This document shows positions 15,158 through 21,041 of a stretch of DNA of 21,041 nt, one piece after another. Made by a program: the position numbers and the translations under genes. The stretch is from Deltaproteobacteria bacterium UBA796 (GTDB lineage Bacteria > Myxococcota_A > UBA796). Below the pieces are notes generated by a model, which was given only the letters and a program-made list of their open reading frames with translations, did not search any database and had not been told where the DNA came from. The stretch's first letter is position 1. Every line of letters starts with the position of its first letter. The stretch is from NCBI GenBank assembly GCA_002296975.1, contig DBIS01000258.1, positions 1-21,041 on the forward strand, in the 5' to 3' direction.

Positions 15158-15727
15158 ATGTTGGTCCAATCTCTCGCAGCTTCATTGATTCAAAACCCCG
15201 GCAACGCCGAGCAGTGCACCGATGGGATGGCTGAAGCCTCGGTAGGGGTTGTGATTCGGCCAGATAATGCCGTGTTGTTCATTCGGCGTTCGGTCCATCC
15301 GGGGGACCCATGGAGCGGTCATATGGCCTTGCCTGGGGGCCGAATGGAGTCTGAAGATACAGGGCCGAGGGCGACGGCCATCCGTGAGGTCGCCGAAGAA
15401 GTCGGTCTCGATCTGGAGCGAAGTCGGTGTTTGGGTATGCTTGAGACCGTCCGCACCCCAGTCGGTACGCCATCGATGGTGGTCTCACCCTTTGTCTTTG
15501 TGCTGGACGGTTCCGCCGAGACGAGGATCGACCGCAAGGAAGTGGCATCGGTGCATTGGTTTGGCCTTGAGCGCTTGTCCAGCCAAGAGGGGCGGGGGAC
15601 TTTTCCCTATCTATTTCGTGGTGTTGAGTATGATTTCCCTAAACTCGACATCGATGGCCGGCGCATCTGGGGGATGACCTTGCGGATAGTTGACGATGTG
15701 GTGGGGCGTTTGCAGCGAAAGTCTTGA
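15158..15727 (+). CDS. Nudix hydrolase, CoA-pyrophosphatase-like
   Basis: A 189-aa cytoplasmic Nudix hydrolase that cleaves a nucleoside diphosphate linked to another group. The Nudix box is present as GGRMESEDTGPRATAIREVAEEVGL in two parts: the loop (PGGRMESED) and the metal-binding helix (REVAEEVG). The preceding HPGDPWSGHMALPGGR is typical of the CoA-pyrophosphatase/NUDT7-8-like branch. The substrate is inferred. ATG 15158 keeps the N-terminal helix usual in this branch but has no clear Shine-Dalgarno; ATG 15227 is an alternative that starts just before the first core strand. Confidence 0.88.
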   Translation: MLVQSLAASLIQNPGNAEQCTDGMAEASVGVVIRPDNAVLFIRRSVHPGDPWSGHMALPGGRMESEDTGPRATAIREVAEEVGLDLERSRCLGMLETVRTPVGTPSMVVSPFVFVLDGSAETRIDRKEVASVHWFGLERLSSQEGRGTFPYLFRGVEYDFPKLDIDGRRIWGMTLRIVDDVVGRLQRKS

Positions 15728-15772
15728 ATGCTCAGTGTACAATGAGGCCCTGAGTTGCTTCAAAAGGACCCG

Positions 15773-17290
15773 ATGATGCGTTTTATGATTGGCCTTAGGC
15801 TGGCGTCGTTATGGGTGCTTAGTTTTGAGGTGGCTGCAGAGACTCGGTGTGGGACACCCGCATTTTTTGATGACTTTATTGGGGTGGCCCCCAAAGTGCT
15901 GCCACCTCCTCCACCGAGTCCGTCCAAGGCCATTCGAGATGCTCAGCCCGGGGTTTGCTCAGACCAAGAGGTGTCAGAAAATTTTGTGCTCAAATGGGGG
16001 CCGGATGCAGTACCTGCCACAGACGAGATCAGGCAGATTATCGCGGCGCTCGAGGCGAGTTGGCAGCATGAGCTGAACATCATGAATCACAGCCATCCCT
16101 ACGGCACCAACACCTACCGTTTCAATGTGTATGTGGGAGATTCAGGGGGCTGTGCGCCTTCCGCCTTTGGAATGGGTGGCTACTACACCGTGGACACCGA
16201 TGGCTGGCCCTTCATTGTGCTGTCGCAGGGGGTGTTCAACAATCCGGACTTTGGTCGGACTACGGTGGCCCATGAATTTTACCACGCGGTTCAACATGCT
16301 GAGGATGCATTTACGTCGGGTGAAGATGTGCAGTGGTGGTGGGAGGCCACGGCGATGTGGGTGGAGGGTCAGGTATATCCAGGGACTGAGGGTTATTATG
16401 TCTTTTTATACGGGTACGCCTTCGAGCCACAGCGGCAGCTTAATGCATATAAATACCCTCAAACCTTCACTTTAGAGGAGTACCATCAGTACGGGGCAGC
16501 CATTTGGCCCCGGTACCTCACTGAGTTTGTCACTGGCTGGGAACTTATTCGAGACACTTGGACACTGGGGGGCGGCCATGATGACCCGATCGCGCTGGTG
16601 GGTGCGATGCTCGATGTGGACATTGCGGATGTGTTTGCGGATTTTGCGGCCCACAATGCCACTTGGGACTATCTCCACGGCGAGAATATAGGCGCCTACC
16701 TCGACTACATCTCAGAGACCCAATCCTTTGGTGAACAAGACCGTAGAATGACTGAGTTTGTTGCAACGAGTGGTACCGGAGCAGTTTGGCAGGAGCCACC
16801 ACCAAGTACGCTCCCTCAGCGCTTTGGCTACAACACAATCCGAATGAATCGCCCAAAGGAAGGGACGGTCGTTATTCGTTTTCAAGGTGACGAACTCGGC
16901 GATGATGGCTCCGTGGCCAGTTGGCGGCTGCGGGTTGTTACCGAGCGCCCGAGCGGACCTGTCTACACAGAGGTGGCACTGACAGACGGCCGTTCGGAGG
17001 TCGAGATTGAGGTTGAGGGCACCGAGCATGCTTTGTACTTGGTGGCCTCGGTGACCAGTCCGGCGTGGAATGAAGGCGAGACCTTCGATTATCGCTATCA
17101 GATGGACGCTGGGGTCGTCAGTTCAGGTGGGCCACCTGTCCCGTTGGCTTCGGCTGGGGCATATCAGCCATACGTTAAAGGCAGTCGAGGCGGATGCAGT
17201 GGTTTACCGTACAGCGGGGATAGGGCCGCTTGGTTTTGGATGGCCGTCTTGGTTGGCCTGTGTGCGCGGAGCCGTGGACGACAGGCTTGA
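15773..17290 (+). CDS. Secreted zinc metalloprotease-like protein with MYXO-CTERM-like tail
   Basis: A 505-aa exported protein. A signal peptide (residues 1 to about 22, ending EVAA) is followed by a Pro-rich stretch (43-50). The zinc motif is HEFYH (His167, Glu168, His171), and WWWEATAMW offers a likely third ligand, Glu191, as in gluzincins. A beta-rich region fills about 340-450. The C-terminus has GGC (Cys475), a hydrophobic helix (WFWMAVLVGL) and an Arg-rich end (ARSRGR). This is the architecture of MYXO-CTERM surface-sorting tails, though only one Cys is present. AAAAGGA at 15762-15768 lies just before the paired ATGs at 15773/15776. Substrate unknown. Confidence 0.85.
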   Translation: MMRFMIGLRLASLWVLSFEVAAETRCGTPAFFDDFIGVAPKVLPPPPPSPSKAIRDAQPGVCSDQEVSENFVLKWGPDAVPATDEIRQIIAALEASWQHELNIMNHSHPYGTNTYRFNVYVGDSGGCAPSAFGMGGYYTVDTDGWPFIVLSQGVFNNPDFGRTTVAHEFYHAVQHAEDAFTSGEDVQWWWEATAMWVEGQVYPGTEGYYVFLYGYAFEPQRQLNAYKYPQTFTLEEYHQYGAAIWPRYLTEFVTGWELIRDTWTLGGGHDDPIALVGAMLDVDIADVFADFAAHNATWDYLHGENIGAYLDYISETQSFGEQDRRMTEFVATSGTGAVWQEPPPSTLPQRFGYNTIRMNRPKEGTVVIRFQGDELGDDGSVASWRLRVVTERPSGPVYTEVALTDGRSEVEIEVEGTEHALYLVASVTSPAWNEGETFDYRYQMDAGVVSSGGPPVPLASAGAYQPYVKGSRGGCSGLPYSGDRAAWFWMAVLVGLCARSRGRQA

Positions 17291-17293
17291 AGT

Positions 17294-19099
17294 TTAACGC
17301 TGGATGTACGGCTTCAACCTGAGGAGTAAGACCCCATCACCATCCGCGAATTTCTGCGTTTCTGCGATGGTCTTGTCCAGTTGTTTGAGTAGGTGCTCCA
17401 GGCCCTCTCCGTCATAAAAACTGAGGTCGACAGCGATCCATCTTAGACCAGCACGGCGCAGGAGCTTTAAGCCTCGATCTCTTTCGGGCTGGGCCCCAGG
17501 GTCGTAAGCGCTCGGTGGAATGCCTCTTCCCCCCGAGTTGGCCCCGGTCAGGTCTGACCAATCTCGAAGAGCACGGCTCACATCGGAGTCGCTGGGCTTG
17601 GCGGCCAAAGTCTGAAGGCTAGGAAAACTGACCATGGAACAACCGTGGCGCATTTGGAGATAAAGATCGTCTGCAGATGCGAGCACGCTCGAAATATTGG
17701 CGAAGACGGGTAACTTTTCGCGGGTAGCACCGGGAGTAAGAGCGCGAGTTGATGGCAAGAGCAACACTGCGCCCTTGACCTGAGCATCCTGGATCGCCTT
17801 GGTAAAGGCCACTGTGGGCAAAGCATGTGAAGGGAAAGGGTTGTGGATTCCCGAACTATTGACACCCAATTGGAGGCTAAATACCGCCAAGATAGCCACC
17901 AGCACCACCCGTGCTCCAGGGACTTTGACCCATCGCTGAAACACGGTGTTGAGGCCAATCCCTGCACCGACGGACAAGCTCATGGCCCCTGGCACCAACC
18001 ATCGTCTAGGGAACCGAACTTCACCGGCGATGGGCAGAGAATAAAACCACTGGTTGAAACCGATAATCCATTCAAAAAGTACACCCATCGGTGCGCCCAG
18101 CCAAGCAGCCATCAAGTCGGGTGTGGCGGTGCGGGTTCCAAAGCTCACAGCGATCATAAACAGACCGGCAAGGAGCCAGGGTGCGCTCAGTTTGACGCTG
18201 ACGGCACACAAAAGCACAGCACCCAAAAACAAGGCTGTGGGAATCATGGTGGGGGGGCGAGAAAGCTCACGAATACCGCCACCACCGCCAAGGTGCTTCC
18301 ACCATAGGCGCAGGTCTGTGGCGTTTGTGCCTTGAAGGGAGGCGGTCCCTGTACCATTGATGTCGCCGGCTTCGAAGCGCTGGTACAGATAGTAAACAAA
18401 GCCCACGCCAAGGATTGCAGAAATGAGCATGGCTGCGACTGCCCGACCGAGGTCGCCCTGCCTTCCGCGGACATTTTTCATCACGACCGGCAGGACTGCG
18501 ACACCCAAAACCAAGGCATACAGCCCGTGGTAAGGGCTATCGAGCGCGACCACGACGGAGAAAAGTCCAGCCCCAACCCCCCACGCAGGGCTCTGCTCTG
18601 CCAATGCCAAATATGATGCGCCGATAAAGAGGGGGACGGCCCACAAGGCAATGTGTTCGGCTGTGCCGTCGGCGATGGCGTGGTGGAGCATGGGCTGTGA
18701 CAAGACGGTGATGCCGGCTAAAAACCCGACGGTCCAACTGTTGGAAACCAAACGGGTGAGCCATGCTGTGGTCAGGCCGCTGGCGAAGACGAGCGCAATT
18801 AAAGTTAGGTTGTAGGCCAATATTGGGTCGAGGGCGCCGAGTGGGCTGAGCATCAAGCCTGAGGCCAAAGGCAGCACCATCAGCCGTGCGCCGAAGGGGA
18901 AGTTCAGCCGGGTAGAGTCCCATGGGCTCCTCCAACTAAAGACTGATTGTGCGAGATGGTCAAAGCCCCACGCACCCCGGATGGCATCCGTTTTGGGGTC
19001 ACCGATGATGAGTTGGTCCAAGCTTTGAAGCATCGGGCCAAAGAGCCAAGCGGTGCCGCACAGCAGGCCGATGGCGGTCCAAAGCAATCCTATACGCAT
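17294..19099 (-). CDS. Polytopic membrane protein, probable GT-C-type glycosyltransferase-like
   Basis: A protein of about 601 aa with roughly ten or more hydrophobic helices over its first two thirds and a soluble C-terminal domain (about the last 170 residues). After the first helix, the extracytoplasmic loop has GDPKTDAIRGAWGF with acidic residues. It is followed by SPWDSTRLNFPFGARL, as in GT-C-fold lipid-sugar-dependent glycosyltransferases and related uncharacterised membrane proteins. Function is not proven. ATG 19099 is chosen; GTG 19120 would add seven residues (VKPLPRE). A longer frame up to 19369 runs into the heme O synthase gene and is spurious. It is tail-to-tail with the protease gene, 3 bases apart. 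Confidence 0.83.
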   Translation of the reverse strand: MRIGLLWTAIGLLCGTAWLFGPMLQSLDQLIIGDPKTDAIRGAWGFDHLAQSVFSWRSPWDSTRLNFPFGARLMVLPLASGLMLSPLGALDPILAYNLTLIALVFASGLTTAWLTRLVSNSWTVGFLAGITVLSQPMLHHAIADGTAEHIALWAVPLFIGASYLALAEQSPAWGVGAGLFSVVVALDSPYHGLYALVLGVAVLPVVMKNVRGRQGDLGRAVAAMLISAILGVGFVYYLYQRFEAGDINGTGTASLQGTNATDLRLWWKHLGGGGGIRELSRPPTMIPTALFLGAVLLCAVSVKLSAPWLLAGLFMIAVSFGTRTATPDLMAAWLGAPMGVLFEWIIGFNQWFYSLPIAGEVRFPRRWLVPGAMSLSVGAGIGLNTVFQRWVKVPGARVVLVAILAVFSLQLGVNSSGIHNPFPSHALPTVAFTKAIQDAQVKGAVLLLPSTRALTPGATREKLPVFANISSVLASADDLYLQMRHGCSMVSFPSLQTLAAKPSDSDVSRALRDWSDLTGANSGGRGIPPSAYDPGAQPERDRGLKLLRRAGLRWIAVDLSFYDGEGLEHLLKQLDKTIAETQKFADGDGVLLLRLKPYIQR

Positions 19100-19143
19100 T
19101 TCACGGGGGAGTGGTTTCACCGTTTTAGTGTATCGGGTTGAAG

Positions 19144-20040
19144 CTACAGGGTGTGGTCGAGGACCATTAGAACGAACATGCCGCTCAAATAGACCAAGGA
19201 GTACAGAAAGATGTCCCGGGCCCAGATGGGGCCACCTTCGATTTTGAGCCCTCGGTATGCCTTCCAAATAAAGATAGCACCGAGCCCAACAGCACCCGCC
19301 AACGTCAGGGCGCCACCCAGGCCGAGGTAGACCACCCAGAAAGAGGAGGCGACCAGGCCAGTGGTCCAAGTCATGATGTGTTGCCGAGCGATCGCATCGT
19401 TTTGTTCGATGGGGAGCACCTTCATACCGGCGGCGGCGTATTCATTCTTACGGTAAATGCCGATGGCGAAAGTGTGCGGTAATTGCCATAAAAATAGGAT
19501 CGAAAACAAGGCCATTCCGCGGGCGTCGATCTCGCCGGTGATGGCGGTCCATCCGATAAGCGGTGGCATGGCACCAGCGACCCCGCCGGCGATCACACTC
19601 AGCCAGCTGATGCGCTTGAGGGGGGTATACACAAAAATGTAGATCACCCAGGCGAGGACCGCGAGTCCGGTGGCGAGTGGTGTGGTTGCCACATACATCC
19701 AGGGCACGGCGACGGTGAACAATAACGAGCCATAGACCAAGGCTATCCAGGGGGCCATCCTGCCTGCGGGGAGCGGCCGTGTTTTGGTGCGGGCCATCAA
19801 CTTATCGGTTTCGCGCTCGATGTAGTTGTTGAGGCTATTTGCGCTACAAACAACGAGGGTGGTCCCAAACATGGCGGCCAAGATGGTCGCCAGCGTGGGT
19901 TCGCCACCAGCGACGTACAGTCCGCCCCCGGCTGTAAAGATGACCAAGGAACTTAATCTTGGCTTTCCCAAAGACCAAAGATCCTTGGCAAAACTGACCT
20001 TTGTATCGGTGGTGGGCTGGGATGGGATTCGCTCGTCCAT
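19144..20040 (-). CDS. ctaB: Protoheme IX farnesyltransferase (heme O synthase)
   Basis: Integral membrane UbiA-family prenyltransferase (CtaB/CyoE) that adds farnesyl to heme B to make heme O for heme-copper oxidases. The 298-aa protein has the first substrate motif NNYIERETDKLMARTKTRPL, the second-loop YTPLKR motif and PPLIGWTA. Several helices follow, including FLWQLPHTFAIGIYRKNEY, the family's most conserved block. ATG 20040 is preceded by GGAG; an in-frame GTG at 20049 is an alternative. Protoporphyrinogen oxidase is encoded nearby on the same strand, so heme genes are loosely grouped here. The aspartate-rich motif has E and N at positions often D. Confidence 0.94.
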   Translation of the reverse strand: MDERIPSQPTTDTKVSFAKDLWSLGKPRLSSLVIFTAGGGLYVAGGEPTLATILAAMFGTTLVVCSANSLNNYIERETDKLMARTKTRPLPAGRMAPWIALVYGSLLFTVAVPWMYVATTPLATGLAVLAWVIYIFVYTPLKRISWLSVIAGGVAGAMPPLIGWTAITGEIDARGMALFSILFLWQLPHTFAIGIYRKNEYAAAGMKVLPIEQNDAIARQHIMTWTTGLVASSFWVVYLGLGGALTLAGAVGLGAIFIWKAYRGLKIEGGPIWARDIFLYSLVYLSGMFVLMVLDHTL

Positions 20041-20148
20041 GATCTCCACAGGGTAGCTGGCTTACACTCGGTTGTGTTCTATGCGGGCGGTATATCATGT
20101 CAAGCCAAGGCTGAGCGACCGGGATAGTTGGTAGCTTGGAGGTGCCCC

Positions 20149-20511
20149 GTGGATTGGTTGTGGCCCATTTATAAAGAGCATATTTTTAGACTGCTCAACT
20201 TGGCCAAAGATGCCGAGCCAGATCAATCTGTGTTGCAGCACCGATTTATGAAGTCTTTGGCGGCCTCGACTGCGACCTTGTACATCATGGAGCCTGTGGG
20301 TGACACCATTCGCTTCAAGGGCATGGGTCGCTGGCCACTGACGGAGGCCTCGGACTTGCTCGCAGATCCGCACAGTTTTATCGCCGCAGGTTTTGGTGGC
20401 GGTAAGTACAAGGTGAATTTCCACGATGGCTACACATTCGTGGGGACCCACAACTTTCGCACCTATGGCGATGAGCTTTGGCGCGACATGGACGAGGTGC
20501 TCTTCGAGTAG
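20149..20511 (+). CDS. Hypothetical protein, 120 aa
   Basis: I do not recognise this family. The product is soluble, with no signal peptide or membrane segment. It has a charged N-terminal helix (YKEHIFRLLNLAKDAEPD) and an aromatic, Gly-rich C-terminal half (GFGGGKYKVNFHDGYTF, THNFRTYG, ELWRDMDEVLFE). GTG 20149 is chosen because GGAGG (20138-20142) stands 6 bases before it; an upstream TTG at 20128 has no ribosome site. It diverges from the heme O synthase gene across about 108 bases and is followed 2 bases later by a small membrane protein gene, probably as an operon. Confidence 0.75.
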   Translation: MDWLWPIYKEHIFRLLNLAKDAEPDQSVLQHRFMKSLAASTATLYIMEPVGDTIRFKGMGRWPLTEASDLLADPHSFIAAGFGGGKYKVNFHDGYTFVGTHNFRTYGDELWRDMDEVLFE

Positions 20512-20513
20512 AC

Positions 20514-20723
20514 ATGCCTTTATTTCAGATACACAAATGGATGATTACGGTAGCCGTGGTGTTCTGTGCCCTTTTCGGCTGGCGATGCTTGGCCTTAGGT
20601 GAATACGGCGTGGGCTGCGGTGCTGTGGCGGCTGCGGTGGTGCTTGCCGTGTATTTACGCTGGTTTTGGCTGAAAAAGAGCCGCCCAGCTTCAGGCCGGC
20701 CGGCCGACCAAGACGAGGCCTGA
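20514..20723 (+). CDS. Small two-helix membrane protein, hypothetical
   Basis: A 69-aa protein with two hydrophobic stretches (about residues 10-28 and 33-52), followed by a basic, then hydrophilic tail (KKSRPASGRP, ending DQDEA). ATG 20514 begins 2 bases after the stop of the upstream gene, which supports co-transcription. The final 33 bases overlap the 3' end of the convergent protoporphyrinogen oxidase gene. The family is not recognised. Confidence 0.65.
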   Translation: MPLFQIHKWMITVAVVFCALFGWRCLALGEYGVGCGAVAAAVVLAVYLRWFWLKKSRPASGRPADQDEA

Positions 20724-21041
20724 GGCGCGAGCCTCGGCGGGTCCAAGATGTTCGATGAGGGCCTCGACCACGGATTCGGCTTGAGTGGTCACGGCGTTGA
20801 TCCCCACCCCATGAAGGGTGGTGCCTGCGAGGTACAGCCCCGGATGCCTTTTTAAGGCTTTCTCTATGGCTAAAACCCGTTCTGTGTGGCCAGCAGTGTA
20901 TTGGGAAATCCCGACCCGATGGGCGAAGACCCGTGTGTGTACAGGCTTTGCTTTGATGCCAAGCGTCTGGGATATTTCGGCCCGAGCTGCAGCGACGACC
21001 CCCTCTACATGGCGGACCAGGTCTGGGTCGCGGGTGCCACC
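20691..21041 (-). CDS. hemY: Protoporphyrinogen oxidase (HemY/HemG-type flavoprotein), C-terminal part
   Basis: FAD-dependent oxidase that converts protoporphyrinogen IX to protoporphyrin IX, the penultimate step of heme synthesis. Only the last 116 residues are in the window; the gene continues past the right edge. The visible part has the family C-terminal pattern: GGTRDP, a helix ending in LGIKAKP, the RVGISQYTAGH segment, IEKALKRHPGLYLAG and HGVGIN (FAD-binding end), then a final helix and a short tail. The N-terminal Rossmann motif cannot be checked. It shares pathway context with the heme O synthase gene at 19144-20040. Confidence 0.88.
   Translation of the reverse strand, partial: GGTRDPDLVRHVEGVVAAARAEISQTLGIKAKPVHTRVFAHRVGISQYTAGHTERVLAIEKALKRHPGLYLAGTTLHGVGINAVTTQAESVVEALIEHLGPAEARASGLVLVGRPA

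Noticed and set aside
15738..15743. TACAAT as a -10 element for the metalloprotease gene
   Set aside because: No -35-like hexamer stands 16-18 bases upstream, and the segment overlaps the end of the Nudix gene region. It is too weak to list.
17546..17559. GGTCAGGTCTGACC, resembling the intergenic repeat core
   Set aside because: It lies in the coding part of the membrane protein (encoding SDLTG), is an imperfect palindrome, and is isolated. Chance similarity is more likely than a repeat copy.
19100..19369. Upstream extension of the polytopic membrane protein
   Set aside because: Most of it overlaps the end of the heme O synthase gene in another frame. Family-like sequence begins at the first membrane helix after ATG 19099.

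Overview
The window looks like a piece of a moderately GC-rich Gram-negative chromosome. It is probably from the Myxococcota or a related 'deltaproteobacterial' lineage. The evidence is a secreted protease with a MYXO-CTERM-like tail, a PP2C phosphatase fused to a cyclic-nucleotide-binding domain, a membrane-anchored transglutaminase-like protein, MlaE/MlaF outer-membrane lipid transport genes and a heme A synthesis gene. Coding density is very high, with many 4-base ATGA overlaps. I see no tRNA, rRNA, CRISPR array, insertion sequence or phage gene. The assignment to a lineage is inference.

Layout. 1-1278 (-): N-terminal part of a UvrD/PcrA-type helicase. 1279-1622: the only long non-coding stretch, which carries GGGGTCAG-type REP-like repeats bounded by a perfect 14-bp inverted repeat. 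1623-5261 (+): a four-gene, translationally coupled operon encoding an AmnB-like extradiol dioxygenase, an AmnA-like non-catalytic subunit fused to a RidA/2-aminomuconate-deaminase-like domain, kynurenine formamidase KynB, and an unrecognised 254-aa protein. 5255-12932 (-): a long run of seven genes, read in the order transglutaminase-like protein, ABC ATPase, lipoprotein, MlaE, MlaF, tryptophan 2,3-dioxygenase and prolyl oligopeptidase. 13024-14295 (+): PP2C-cNMP protein. 14307-15101 (-): signal peptidase I. 15158-17290 (+): Nudix hydrolase and secreted zinc metalloprotease. 17294-20040 (-): polytopic membrane protein and heme O synthase. 20149-20723 (+): two small unknown proteins. 20691-21041 (-): C-terminus of protoporphyrinogen oxidase.

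The most interesting part is 1623-8595. Tryptophan 2,3-dioxygenase makes N-formylkynurenine and KynB makes kynurenine. The other two recognised operon products resemble the 2-aminophenol branch enzymes AmnBA (ring cleavage) and AmnD (2-aminomuconate deamination). This suggests a tryptophan catabolic route in which a LigB-type two-subunit dioxygenase opens a kynurenine-derived aminophenol, for example 3-hydroxyanthranilate or 2-aminophenol. That step is normally done by the cupin 3-hydroxyanthranilate dioxygenase. The deaminase is covalently attached to the structural subunit. The 254-aa last gene is a candidate for a new step. Kynurenine monooxygenase, kynureninase and the semialdehyde dehydrogenase are not in the window, so the complete route is inference.
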